Assembly: GCF_963677715.1 (NCBI RefSeq)
Contig: NZ_OY782495.1
Span: forward strand, 1,726,001 to 1,790,000
DNA: 64,000 nt
Direction: 5' to 3'
DNA from: an uncultured Bacteroides sp.
GTDB lineage: Bacteria > Bacteroidota > Bacteroidia > Bacteroidales > Bacteroidaceae
The position numbers and the translations under genes were made by a program. Under the pieces are notes generated by a model, which was not told the origin of the DNA, did no database searches, and was given only the letters and a program-made list of their open reading frames with translations. Positions 16,768 through 26,018 of this stretch are shown here, one piece after another; positions within the stretch are counted from its first letter, which is position 1, and each line of letters begins with the position of its first letter.

Positions 16768-19700
16768 TTAAAATTTTAAATTAACACCAACCAGATAGGT
16801 TCGCGGGCTTGGATAGAAGCCTAAATCGACACCCGATACCCAACTTTCATAACCGCCGTATCCTATTTCGGGATCCATGCCCGAATAGCCGGTAATAGTA
16901 AACAGATTCTGTGCCGAAACATACAAGCGTGCCTGTTGCAAAGGCAAGTGGCTGAAAAGTTTTTTAAAATCATAACCAAGCGTAACATTCTGCATTTTCA
17001 CGAAATCGCCATTCTCCATGTAGAGATCGGATATGTTCTGCCAATTGGTATGTGTACCCGATGTGAGACGCGGAAGTCGGTTTGATGTGCCGGCACCGTG
17101 CCAGCGGGCCAAAATATCAGACGTGTAGTTTTGCTTGGGATAATCTACGTACGAACGATAGGACTTCATAATCTGATTGCCGAACACACCGTTCATCGTC
17201 AGCCCGATATCAAAACCTTTATAAGAAGCATTCAGATTCAACCCCGTGGTAAAGTCGGGATGCGGATTACCGATCATGCCTTTATCGTTATCATCAATAA
17301 CACCATTACCGTCACGATCTACCCAGATAACATCTCCGGGACGGGCACCGCTCAGCTTTGCTCCCTTATAGTTGGCTATTTCTTCATCTGTCTGAAAAAT
17401 ACCGGCCGTGCTGTATCCATAGAAATAGCCAATAGGATAACCCACCTCGGCACGATACATTTCCGTAGTCTGATTACTCAACACATTATCTCCTCCGTGA
17501 ATGATGCCTTCGGAATTAGCAATTCGGGTTACCTTATTCTTATTATAAGTAAGGTTCAAATTGGCTCCGTAGCTAAAGTCGCCAGCATGATCGTTCCAAT
17601 CCAGAGCCAGCTCAAAACCTTTATTCTCTACATCGCCGCCGTTGATGTAGGGAGCTCCTGTGCCATAGCTATCCAATACCGGAGCTACGACCAGCCAATC
17701 TTTGGTCGTTTTAACGTAATAGTCGAAAGTTACCCCCAGGCGACTGTTAAAGAAACGAGCATCCAATCCTAAGTCGGTTTGCTCGGACGTTTCCCATGTA
17801 ACATCTTTGTTGGGCAGAATATCGGGATAAGCGCCGGAAGTTAATTGAGATTTATCACCTCCAAACGTATAATCGGAGCCGAAAGACACGGTAGCCAGAT
17901 ATTGAAAAGGAGTAATGTCCTGATTACCGTTTTGCCCCCAACTTGCGCGAATTTTCAGAAAATCGAGGTAAGATTTGGCAGACTCCATAAAAGGTTCTTC
18001 CGAAAGAAGCCATCCGGCAGATACCGACGGGAAGTATCCCCAACGCTTTCCTTTGGCAAAATTTGAAGATCCATCGGCGCGTATTACCAACGTTGCCATG
18101 TACTTACTTTTATAATCATAGTTAACACGACCGAAGAAAGAAGCCAGCGTACTCTTCCCCCAGGGTGAGCCGCCCAACGTAGTACGGTTAGAGATAAACG
18201 GCGTGTTATCCAAATAAGCATGTTTAAAATCATCAAAGATGGAATTAATATTGCTTCCGTTCATACTATCGCCCAGCCCGCTTATTTCAATAGCCTGCCC
18301 CAGCAAAGCACTGAAATTATGGTTACCGGTTTTAAAATCGTATGTTGCCGTGTTTTCCCACATCAGGCCCATGCCCAGAGACATGCTCTGCGACACACTG
18401 TTGTTATCACTGAATATGTTACTCGACAATTTATACACAGGCGTGAAACTGCGGTATGCATCGGCAGACATCGTAAAGCCGAAATTACTCTTTAACCGCA
18501 ATCCTTTCAGCGGCTGAATGGTGGTATAAACATTCGCTTTTACGTTATGAGACTTAGCCAGGTTATGCCCGTTCTGATAATCCATAACAGCAATAGGATT
18601 GGCTTCGCGCGATTCCCAAGGAATAGCATAGTGATAGTCTCCGTTTTCATCCTTATTAGGCATGAACGGACTTGTGTTCAACAGATTACGAACATCATTC
18701 GACCAAATATCGCCGATAGCGATACCGCTTCTCTGACTATACGAATAAGTAAGATTCTCTCCTACCTTAATAATATCGAGGTTTCCTTTTTTATATAAAG
18801 TGTGTTCCGAATTGATGCGTGCCGTATAACGCTGATAATCGGGCTGTACGGGTTTCCCTATCGTACCTTCCTGAGAGGTAAAAGAGAGCCCGATTGAGTA
18901 GATCGATTGATCGGTTCCTCCCGTAATGTTCAGTGCATGATTCTGGATAGGTGCATTTTCATTTCTGGCCTCTTCCAGCCAATTGGTTCCTTTGAACGTT
19001 CCATTTTGTATGCTGGCCCAATCGGGAACCATAGAAGCAAAATCATAGGCAGGCAAACCGTCCATCATACGCCCTTCGTTCTGAATCATTGCGTATTCCT
19101 GCGCATTTAGCAAATCCGGCATGCGATACACATTTTGTACGCCGTAATAGCCATCATAAGATATCTCTACCTTACCGGCCTTGCCCTGCTTGGTGGTAAC
19201 AAGAATCACCCCGTTGGCCGCACGCGAACCGTAGATGGCTGCCGAAGCCGCATCTTTGAGCACATCAATAGACTCGATATCCGATGGATTCAAAGCATTG
19301 ATGTCTGCACCCGTTACTCCGTCGATAATGTAAAGCGGACTCGAGGATCCGGTAGTGCCCAACCCTCTGATGGTAACCTTAAAGCCCTCACCGGGCATGC
19401 CCGAATTTTGGGTAATGTTTACTCCGGGCGTCTGGCTTTGCAAAGCACCGAGTGCACTGACCGTATTCAATTTCTGAATGTCGTCACCCTTTACCTGTAC
19501 CGTTGCACCGGTAATTAGTTTTTTCTTCTGGATGCCATAGCCCACTACGACCACTTCATCGAGCATTTCATTATCCTCCTTCAACACGATTTTCAGGGTA
19601 GTGGTAGCAGGAGTAATTTTTATTACCTGATTTTGATAGCCGATGTAGGATATAACCAAATCGCATGATGCAGGAACCGTAAGGCTAAACAAGCCTTTAA

Positions 19701-19911
19701 CATCTGTGACTACACCATTTGTTGTACCTTTTTGCACAACATTTACCCCGATAAGGGGTTCATTGTCTGCCGATGAAACAACCAGACCATTAATTTTGTG
19801 GTTTGACTGCGCACTGGCAGCAAAGCAAACAAAAAACAGAAGCATGCTGACAGAGAGCCTTTGCATTCGAAGAAATGCCCTTTTCGGCAAAAAAGATAAG
19901 TTCCGTTTCAT
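16768..19911 (-). CDS. SusC/RagA family TonB-dependent glycan transporter
   Basis: Outer-membrane TonB-dependent importer. From the chosen start (MKRNLSFLPKRAFLRMQ) it is 1047 residues. A signal sequence ending near ASAQ is followed by an N-terminal carboxypeptidase-regulatory-like domain (INGLVVSSADNEPLIGVNV), the TonB-box region EVVVVGYGIQKKK, the SusC plug motif PLYIIDGVTG with DAASAAIYGSRAANGVI, and a long beta barrel ending in aromatic Phe. ATG 19909-19911 was chosen over the upstream ATG at 19941 because it begins a normal signal peptide. It is the first gene of the locus, with a promoter and a likely operator upstream. Confidence 0.95.
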   Translation of the reverse strand: MKRNLSFLPKRAFLRMQRLSVSMLLFFVCFAASAQSNHKINGLVVSSADNEPLIGVNVVQKGTTNGVVTDVKGLFSLTVPASCDLVISYIGYQNQVIKITPATTTLKIVLKEDNEMLDEVVVVGYGIQKKKLITGATVQVKGDDIQKLNTVSALGALQSQTPGVNITQNSGMPGEGFKVTIRGLGTTGSSSPLYIIDGVTGADINALNPSDIESIDVLKDAASAAIYGSRAANGVILVTTKQGKAGKVEISYDGYYGVQNVYRMPDLLNAQEYAMIQNEGRMMDGLPAYDFASMVPDWASIQNGTFKGTNWLEEARNENAPIQNHALNITGGTDQSIYSIGLSFTSQEGTIGKPVQPDYQRYTARINSEHTLYKKGNLDIIKVGENLTYSYSQRSGIAIGDIWSNDVRNLLNTSPFMPNKDENGDYHYAIPWESREANPIAVMDYQNGHNLAKSHNVKANVYTTIQPLKGLRLKSNFGFTMSADAYRSFTPVYKLSSNIFSDNNSVSQSMSLGMGLMWENTATYDFKTGNHNFSALLGQAIEISGLGDSMNGSNINSIFDDFKHAYLDNTPFISNRTTLGGSPWGKSTLASFFGRVNYDYKSKYMATLVIRADGSSNFAKGKRWGYFPSVSAGWLLSEEPFMESAKSYLDFLKIRASWGQNGNQDITPFQYLATVSFGSDYTFGGDKSQLTSGAYPDILPNKDVTWETSEQTDLGLDARFFNSRLGVTFDYYVKTTKDWLVVAPVLDSYGTGAPYINGGDVENKGFELALDWNDHAGDFSYGANLNLTYNKNKVTRIANSEGIIHGGDNVLSNQTTEMYRAEVGYPIGYFYGYSTAGIFQTDEEIANYKGAKLSGARPGDVIWVDRDGNGVIDDNDKGMIGNPHPDFTTGLNLNASYKGFDIGLTMNGVFGNQIMKSYRSYVDYPKQNYTSDILARWHGAGTSNRLPRLTSGTHTNWQNISDLYMENGDFVKMQNVTLGYDFKKLFSHLPLQQARLYVSAQNLFTITGYSGMDPEIGYGGYESWVSGVDLGFYPSPRTYLVGVNLKF

Positions 19912-19985
19912 AAAATAAGATTTTAGATTGTTAGAAAACACACTCCACGCGGCGTGAGCAAGTATACAAGTCTGTTACTGTTTAG

Positions 19986-19993
19986 CAAAGTTA
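19986..19993 (-). promoter_or_regulatory. -7 promoter element of the susC operon
   Basis: CAAAGTTA reads TAACTTTG on the minus strand, matching TAnnTTTG, 74 bases upstream of the susC start. No good -33 box is visible, which fits a promoter needing an activator. Confidence 0.6.
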
Positions 19994-20016
19994 CAATCCC
20001 ATGTCATTTTAACTAT

Positions 20017-20048
20017 TTCATTTTGCGTATTACAATCTTCATTTTGCG
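20017..20048 (-). promoter_or_regulatory. Direct-repeat operator, probably for the XylR-like regulator
   Basis: The 11-mer TTCATTTTGCG occurs at 20017-20027 and again, identical, at 20038-20048, a 21-bp period or two helical turns. In the direction of susC transcription this reads CGCAAAATGAA twice, the nearer copy ending 23 bases before the -7 box, so it abuts the -33 region. AraC-type activators bind such tandem half-sites beside the promoter. Attribution to the regulator at 9427-10587 is inference. Confidence 0.55.
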
Positions 20049-20780
20049 CAAAAGTTCAAAAACGAAAGTAACGCATTAAAACAGAAGCCGGCGAAACAAC
20101 ATGTATCGACAAATCCGTTGTGCCAATTTTCCGCCTTCGGCCTTTTGTGATAGCACGGTCCTCTCAACCAGATAGCACGGTGCTGTGTGCCAAACAGCAC
20201 CGTGCTCTTTGCTCTGTTGCACCGTGCATGAAGCAGCAAAATAAAAATCAGATGATTTTTCGGATGAGGCGGATGCGTCGGCAGACGTTGTTGTGAAACA
20301 ACAACTAATATTCTCTTCTCTTCTCCTCTCTTCTCTTTGCATTGCGTCCGCATACCTGTTTTCTTTGATTATCAACCACTTAGCTATCGCAACTTTGCAT
20401 GCATTTGTATTTTTCGTGAGCGTCTTTTGATCATAAGTATGCATTCTTTTGTGCATTTCACGTGAATAAAAGCAGCATTTTGCAATCAAAATCATTCGTT
20501 TTATGCTGCCCATTACCCGGGCATAATGATAAAAATAGTTATCGTTTTTCATGATGAAATAATTTAATTTTCCGTTGCCATGCAAAGAAAACAATCCTTT
20601 TTGAATTAAGTGTCTCCAAATATGGAGATGCCCGCTTTTTGGGGAGTGAGAAAAGTTCATTCAAAATATTTTCTTCACTCTCCACATCCTCTTCCGTTTT
20701 TTTTTGTACTTTTACCAACCATTGGCGGGATATGTTTAGACCCAACAATTCAGACAGAAGAAAGAAAAACAATATATAAA
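20049..20780. other. Long intergenic region between the sus locus and recJ
   Basis: About 730 bases with no gene I can support. It contains a GC-rich inverted repeat (separate entry), an 8-bp stem GTTGTTGT/ACAACAAC with a 3-base loop at 20287-20305, a pyrimidine tract (C and T only) around 20312-20337, and the weak promoter-like TACTTTTA at 20707-20714 ahead of recJ. ORFs on the minus strand here have biased, low-complexity translations and no recognisable domain. Confidence 0.5.
20149..20229. repeat. Cluster of GCACGGT repeats with a 13-bp perfect hairpin
   Basis: A perfect inverted repeat AGCACGGTGCTGT (20174-20186) and its complement (20194-20206) is separated by 7 bases. The 11-mer GATAGCACGGT occurs at 20149-20159 and at 20171-20181, and an inverted TGCACCGTGCA follows near 20218. 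No long T-run follows the hairpin, so it is not a canonical terminator. Confidence 0.6.
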
Positions 20781-22499
20781 ATGAATTACAAATGGAATTA
20801 TCAACCCATTACACACGAACAAGAGCAGATAAGCCAAACATTGGCTCAGGAATTAGGAATTAGTCCTATATTGAGCCGGCTATTGGTGCAACGGGGGATT
20901 TTGGATGCTAATGAAGCCAGAAAATTCTTCCGTCCGCAATTACTTGATTTGCATGACCCGTTTCTCATGAAAGATATGGACATTGCGGTGGAACGCCTTA
21001 ACAAGGCAATGGGAAAGAAAGAACGCATTCTTATTTATGGAGACTACGATGTAGACGGGACCACAGCCGTTGCTTTGGTATACAAATTCATTCAACAGTT
21101 CTATTCGAACATTGATTATTACATACCCGATCGTTACAACGAAGGGTACGGCATTTCCACTCAAGGCATAGATTATGCCTCCGAGACCGGTGTGGGGCTT
21201 ATCATCGTATTGGATTGTGGCATTAAAGCGGTAAAAGAAATTACGTATGCAAAAGAAAAAGGAATCGACTTTATCATTTGCGACCATCACGTGCCCGATG
21301 GTGCATTGCCACCCGCAGTGGCTATCTTAAATGCAAAACGTCTCGACAACACTTATCCGTACCAGCATCTGTCGGGATGCGGAGTAGGCTTTAAATTCAT
21401 GCAGGCTTTTGCCCTCAACAACGGCATTGAATTTCATAACCTGATCCCTTTGCTCGATTTATTAGCCGTTAGCATAGCATCGGACATCGTGCCAATTATG
21501 GGAGAAAACCGGATTCTTACCTACCACGGACTAAAACAACTGAACAGCAATGCCAGTGTGGGACTAAAGGCCATCATCGACATATGCGGGCTTTCCGATA
21601 AGGAAATTACCGTTAGCGACATTGTATTCAAAATCGGGCCGCGAATTAACGCTTCCGGACGTATACAAAACGGAAAAGAATCCGTAGATCTCTTAACGGA
21701 GAAAGACCTTTCGCTTGCACTGGAGAAAAGTAATCAAATTAATCAGTACAACGAAACCCGCAAAGATCTGGATAAAAACATGACAGAAGAAGCCAACCGG
21801 ATCGTATCCGAACTGGACGGGTTGGCTAACAGACGATCCATCGTGCTCTATAACGAAGATTGGCACAAAGGTGTTATCGGCATAGTGGCCTCGCGCTTAA
21901 CGGAGGTTTATTACCGGCCGGCCGTGGTTCTGACCCGTACCGACGACATGGCTACCGGATCGGCACGTTCCGTATCGGGCTTTGACGTGTATAAGGCTGT
22001 AGAATATTGCCGTGATTTGCTCGAAAACTTCGGCGGACACACCTATGCTGCGGGACTTTCTATGAAAATAGAGAAAGTGCAAGCCTTCACTGAACGTTTC
22101 GAAGAGTTCGTGTCTCAACACATCCTGCCCGAGCAAACCTTTGCGGTAATTGATATTGATGCGGAGATAGATTTTAAGGATATTAGTCTGAAGTTCTTTA
22201 ACGACCTGAAGAAATTTAACCCTTTCGGGCCGGAAAACCGTAAACCCATTTTCTGTACCCGCCATGTCTACGATTACGGCACAAGCAAAGTGGTGGGTCG
22301 TGACCAGGAACACATTAAGCTGGAACTGGTAGACAATAAGTCGAACAAAGTAATGAACGGCATTGCTTTCGGGCAAAGTTCGCACGTGCGCTACATAAAA
22401 ACGAAACGCTCGTTCGATATTTGTTATACGATAGAAGAAAACACCCACAGACACGGAGAGGTGCAACTACAGATTGAAGATATCAAACCCTCGGAGTGA
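20781..22499 (+). CDS. recJ: Single-stranded-DNA-specific exonuclease RecJ
   Basis: 5'-to-3' single-strand exonuclease used in recombination and repair. The 572 residues have the DHH metal motifs DYDVDGTTAVAL (88-99), VLDCGIK and IICDHHVPD, the DHHA1 motif GGHTYAAGLS, and a C-terminal OB-like domain (LKKFNPFGPENRKP onwards). I placed the start at ATG 20781 (MNYKWNYQPITHEQEQ), the usual N-terminus. The frame is open back to 20610 but that stretch is not conserved-looking. The stop codon overlaps the GTG start of recQ, so the pair is translationally coupled. Confidence 0.96.
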   Translation: MNYKWNYQPITHEQEQISQTLAQELGISPILSRLLVQRGILDANEARKFFRPQLLDLHDPFLMKDMDIAVERLNKAMGKKERILIYGDYDVDGTTAVALVYKFIQQFYSNIDYYIPDRYNEGYGISTQGIDYASETGVGLIIVLDCGIKAVKEITYAKEKGIDFIICDHHVPDGALPPAVAILNAKRLDNTYPYQHLSGCGVGFKFMQAFALNNGIEFHNLIPLLDLLAVSIASDIVPIMGENRILTYHGLKQLNSNASVGLKAIIDICGLSDKEITVSDIVFKIGPRINASGRIQNGKESVDLLTEKDLSLALEKSNQINQYNETRKDLDKNMTEEANRIVSELDGLANRRSIVLYNEDWHKGVIGIVASRLTEVYYRPAVVLTRTDDMATGSARSVSGFDVYKAVEYCRDLLENFGGHTYAAGLSMKIEKVQAFTERFEEFVSQHILPEQTFAVIDIDAEIDFKDISLKFFNDLKKFNPFGPENRKPIFCTRHVYDYGTSKVVGRDQEHIKLELVDNKSNKVMNGIAFGQSSHVRYIKTKRSFDICYTIEENTHRHGEVQLQIEDIKPSE

Positions 22500-24406
22500 A
22501 CACCTATCGCGAAATACTGAAACGTTACTGGGGATACGACACTTTCCGTGACTTACAGGAAGATATAATCACCAGCATCGGCAGCGGCAAAGATACACTC
22601 GGGCTGATGCCTACGGGGGGGGGTAAATCCATCACCTTTCAGGTTCCGGCTTTAGCGCAGGAGGGATTGTGCCTAGTGATAACCCCACTCATCGCCCTGA
22701 TGAAAGATCAGGTGGAGAACCTCAAAAGCCGCGAAATCAAAGCCCTTGCCATTTATTCGGGCATGACGCGACAAGAAATTATCGTTGCTTTAGAAAATTG
22801 CATCTTCGGCAATTACAAATTTCTATATATCTCTCCCGAGCGTTTAGATACGGAGATTTTCCGTGCCAAGCTTCGCTCCATGAAGGTAAGTATGATTACC
22901 GTAGACGAGAGTCATTGCATCTCTCAATGGGGTTATGATTTTCGTCCGGCTTACCTCAAAATATCCGAAATAAGAGAATTACTGCCCGGAGTTCCAGTGC
23001 TAGCACTAACGGCAACCGCCACACCGGCGGTAGTAAAAGACATTCAGAAGAGGCTTCATTTTCAGCAGGAAAATGTGTTTCGAATGAGTTTCGAACGAAA
23101 GAATCTGGCCTATATTGTCCGCAAAACCGAAAACAAAGCCGGAGAACTGCTGCATATTCTGAGCCGTATACAAGGAAGTGCCATCGTTTATGTGCGCAAC
23201 CGGAGAAGGACGAAAGAGATCACCGAACTTTTACAGCACGAAAACATTACCGCAGATTTTTATCATGCCGGACTGAACAACGATGTGAAAGACCTCCGCC
23301 AAAAGCGTTGGCAAAGCGGCGAGTGCCGTGTGATGATAGCCACCAATGCCTTTGGTATGGGCATAGACAAGTCCGATGTGCGACTGGTTGTACACCTTGA
23401 TTTGCCCGACTCACCGGAAGCTTACTTTCAGGAAGCCGGACGAGCAGGACGAGACGGAGAAAAAGCGTATGCCGTAATTCTATATGCCAACTCAGATAAA
23501 GCAACCCTGAAGAAACGCATCACAGACACATTTCCCGAAAAAGAATACATTAAGGAGGTGTATGAACACCTGAACTACTACTATCAAATGGCCATGGGCG
23601 ACGGAGCCGGCTGCATGTACGACTTCAATCTCGAAGAATTTTGCCGCAAGTTCAAACACTTTCCCGTACCGGCAAACAGTGCGCTTAAAATTCTTACCCA
23701 AGCCGGATATATAGAATATACGGATGAACAAGACAATGCCTCGCACCTTATTTTCACCATCCGCCGGGAGGAGTTATACAAGTTGCAAGAGATGGATGCC
23801 CGTACAGACGCATTGATACAGACCATACTACGATCGTACACCGGGGTTTTTACAGACTATGCATACATTCACGAAGAATCGCTTGCCGTACGCTTGGGGC
23901 TCACCCGCCAGCAGGTATACGATCAACTGATTGCATTGGGCAAGAAGAGAATAATAGATTACGTTCCCCGCAAAAAAACGCCTTATATTATATACACACG
24001 CGAGCGCATAGAATTGCGCCACTTGCAAATAACCCATGCGATATACGAAGAGCGAAAAGAACGATACGAAGCCCGCATCAAAGCCATGCTCGAATATGTA
24101 ACCTCCGAAACAGCCTGCCGAAGCAGAATGCTACTTCACTATTTCGGAGAGAAGAATGAGCATAACTGCGGACAATGTGATAATTGCCGCGGCAAGAGAG
24201 TAACCGATATACTGCCGCAACCAGCCTTCGATCAATTGAAAGAACAAATATTAAAAGCCATTCAGCATCACCCGCTTACTCCTCCCGATATTGCCCGCTG
24301 CGTTGAAGCCAACAAAGATGATTTAACAAAGGCCCTCAACTATCTGCTCGACGAAGGGGAACTTGAAATGAAGGATGGCATGTTTCAGCTCAAAATGCGT
24401 ACATAA
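22496..24406 (+). CDS. recQ: RecQ family ATP-dependent DNA helicase (short form, no HRDC)
   Basis: 3'-to-5' DNA helicase of superfamily 2. It starts with GTG at 22496, overlapping the recJ TGA by 3 bases. Motifs: Walker A MPTGGGKSITFQ (Lys44), DESHCISQWGYDFR (Asp137) in place of a DEAH box, TATATP, and motif VI EAGRAGRDG. The RecQ-C-terminal zinc site is visible as CRSRMLLHYFG then CGQCDNC. After a winged-helix segment the 636-residue protein ends without an HRDC domain. The Walker A codons lie in a run of nine G (22615-22623), which is slippage-prone. Confidence 0.93.
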   Translation: MNTYREILKRYWGYDTFRDLQEDIITSIGSGKDTLGLMPTGGGKSITFQVPALAQEGLCLVITPLIALMKDQVENLKSREIKALAIYSGMTRQEIIVALENCIFGNYKFLYISPERLDTEIFRAKLRSMKVSMITVDESHCISQWGYDFRPAYLKISEIRELLPGVPVLALTATATPAVVKDIQKRLHFQQENVFRMSFERKNLAYIVRKTENKAGELLHILSRIQGSAIVYVRNRRRTKEITELLQHENITADFYHAGLNNDVKDLRQKRWQSGECRVMIATNAFGMGIDKSDVRLVVHLDLPDSPEAYFQEAGRAGRDGEKAYAVILYANSDKATLKKRITDTFPEKEYIKEVYEHLNYYYQMAMGDGAGCMYDFNLEEFCRKFKHFPVPANSALKILTQAGYIEYTDEQDNASHLIFTIRREELYKLQEMDARTDALIQTILRSYTGVFTDYAYIHEESLAVRLGLTRQQVYDQLIALGKKRIIDYVPRKKTPYIIYTRERIELRHLQITHAIYEERKERYEARIKAMLEYVTSETACRSRMLLHYFGEKNEHNCGQCDNCRGKRVTDILPQPAFDQLKEQILKAIQHHPLTPPDIARCVEANKDDLTKALNYLLDEGELEMKDGMFQLKMRT

Positions 24407-24513
24407 CGTGTCTTCAGTCATTGAGTCTTCATCGCTTGTAACATAAAATACTCATAATCGGTTTATTCCTATAAAAAACAGCTTAAGCATTGCATTCTAG
24501 AACCATAATTGAC

Positions 24514-24521
24514 TATTTTTG
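24514..24521 (+). promoter_or_regulatory. -7 promoter element of the TPR protein gene
   Basis: TATTTTTG matches TAnnTTTG, with ATTG at 24489-24492 (21 bases upstream) as a -33 box. It lies 27 bases before the start codon. Confidence 0.65.
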
Positions 24522-24548
24522 CAAACAAACTAAAATCAAAAAAGAGAC

Positions 24549-25514
24549 ATGAGTAATTTCTTGAAATCGTTCTTCTCAGGAAAAGCAGAGAATGCAGAAG
24601 ACGAGAAAGCAAAAAACGAAAAGAAGAATTTTGAGATATTAAAGTATGACGGACTACGTGCCCAACGCATGGGACGCGCCGAATATGCCATAAAATGCTT
24701 TACAAAGGCACTTACACTGGATAAAGATTTTGAAACCATGGGTTATCTGAGTCAGCTCTACGTACAAACAGCAGAACTCGACAAAGCGTGCGAAGTTTTA
24801 AAAGAAATGACAACAATAGAGCCCGGCATCATAGACACGTTTATTACACTGACCAATGTATGCTACATGCAAGAAGCATATACCGAGATGAAAGACTACG
24901 CACTAAAAGCTCTCGAAATTGATAAAGATAACGCCACCGCCTACTACCTGCTGGCCAAAGCCGAGCGGGGATTAAAAGAGGAGTTGAACGCAATAGCTAA
25001 TCTCACCAAAGCGCTCGTACTAAAAGAGGACTTTACCGAAGCAAGGCTAATGCGTGCCGAAGTTCTTATAGACATGTGTCAATATAAAGAAGCAGAAGAG
25101 GATATTGAAGTGATATTGCAGCAATCGTCCGACGAAGAGAGCGCCCTTGTCTTGAAAGGAAAAATAAGCGAAGCCACCGATAAAGCTGCCGATGCCGAAG
25201 AAATCTATCGAAAAGTAACCATTCTGAATCCATTCAATCAGCAAGCTTACCTGGCACTAGGCAAGCTCTATATCTCACAAAGAAACCTGTCTGCCGCAAT
25301 CGACGTTTTAGACGAAGCCATCGAGATAAACCCCGATTTTGCCGCTGCCTACCACGAACGCGGGCGTGCCAAACTACTAAACGGTAATAAAGAGGGTTCT
25401 ATAGAAGATATGAAAAAGGCACTCGAACTGAATCCCAAAGAAGAAGAAGCCCTAAACGGACAATTCAATAATCAAAAGGAAGAATTTGATAATCTACTGG
25501 GGTTCGTGCACTAA
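24549..25514 (+). CDS. Cytoplasmic TPR-repeat protein
   Basis: A 321-residue protein with no signal peptide or membrane segment. After a charged N-terminal 35 residues it is made of about seven to eight tetratricopeptide repeats; examples are AEYAIKCFTKALTLDKDFE, EMKDYALKALEIDKDNATAYY and AAIDVLDEAIEINPDFAAAYHERG. TPR arrays are protein-interaction scaffolds, so no reaction can be assigned. It has its own promoter and follows recQ by 142 bases. I recognise it only as a generic bacteroidal TPR protein. Confidence 0.88.
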   Translation: MSNFLKSFFSGKAENAEDEKAKNEKKNFEILKYDGLRAQRMGRAEYAIKCFTKALTLDKDFETMGYLSQLYVQTAELDKACEVLKEMTTIEPGIIDTFITLTNVCYMQEAYTEMKDYALKALEIDKDNATAYYLLAKAERGLKEELNAIANLTKALVLKEDFTEARLMRAEVLIDMCQYKEAEEDIEVILQQSSDEESALVLKGKISEATDKAADAEEIYRKVTILNPFNQQAYLALGKLYISQRNLSAAIDVLDEAIEINPDFAAAYHERGRAKLLNGNKEGSIEDMKKALELNPKEEEALNGQFNNQKEEFDNLLGFVH

Positions 25515-25532
25515 AGTAAAGAATAAAATAAT

Positions 25533-25706
25533 ATGGGCAAATCTGTTAATCAGCCTGTGACAAAGATCACGATGCCAACCCTCTTTTTAGGGCATATCCC
25601 CCTCATTTACATACTTGCCTTACAACAAGATAGCGATTCCATTAAAATATTCAATGATCAATTAGTAGGCGGATCACTCTCGATGACTTCAGTGATGTAT
25701 TACTAA
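25533..25706 (+). CDS. Possible small hypothetical protein (57 residues)
   Basis: ATG 25533 opens a frame to TAA 25704-25706, 18 bases after the TPR gene. The product (MGKSVNQPVTKITMPTLF...) has one hydrophobic stretch, TLFLGHIPLIYILAL, long enough for a short membrane helix or signal, followed by a polar tail. No family is recognised. It could be a chance ORF; the only support is its position and its clean frame. Confidence 0.25.
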   Translation: MGKSVNQPVTKITMPTLFLGHIPLIYILALQQDSDSIKIFNDQLVGGSLSMTSVMYY

Positions 25707-25726
25707 AAACAATCCTCTCTATAATA

Positions 25727-25770
25727 CACACAATAGGGCTGTCTCATTTTTTGGGACAGCCCTTGTTGTG
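25727..25770. terminator. Long imperfect hairpin, terminator-like
   Basis: An inverted repeat of about 19 bp with a few mismatches, core GGGCTGTC/GACAGCCC, around a T-rich loop. It follows the TPR gene and the small ORF and precedes the promoter of the LytTR regulator. There is only a weak T-tract downstream. The core resembles a hairpin I recall as common after Bacteroides genes. Confidence 0.5.
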
Positions 25771-25965
25771 TACTTACAGTTCAAAAGTTATAGCCATAAT
25801 ATTCTTACTCTAAATCATCTTCTGATATTAAAATCCATATAAAAGATCCTTAAGAGTGGACAAATTAATACATCATAAACACTATATTACACACAATATA
25901 ATCTACAAAATGTCAAATGCGCACTTCAGAGAATTCGGATACTTTTATAACATACCATTAAACAA

Positions 25966-25973
25966 TACTTTTG
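25966..25973 (+). promoter_or_regulatory. -7 promoter element of the first LytTR regulator
   Basis: TACTTTTG, an exact match to TAnnTTTG, 45 bases upstream of the start. Between 25771 and 25965 I see only AT-rich sequence, including TATATT-N6-AATATA near 25883-25900. Confidence 0.6.
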
Positions 25974-26018
25974 TACACACAAAGAATTGCCTACCAATCA
26001 TCACTAAATTAAATATCA

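Noticed and set aside
17098..17772. 224-codon plus-strand ORF inside susC
   Set aside because: Shadow frame of the clearly coding SusC gene on the opposite strand.
20076..20660. 194-codon minus-strand ORF in the gap before recJ
   Set aside because: Its translation is biased and without domain features, and it spans the repeat cluster and the pyrimidine tract; no promoter or start context supports it.
20610..20780. In-frame upstream extension of recJ to an earlier ATG
   Set aside because: The added residues are not RecJ-like; the usual N-terminus begins at 20781.
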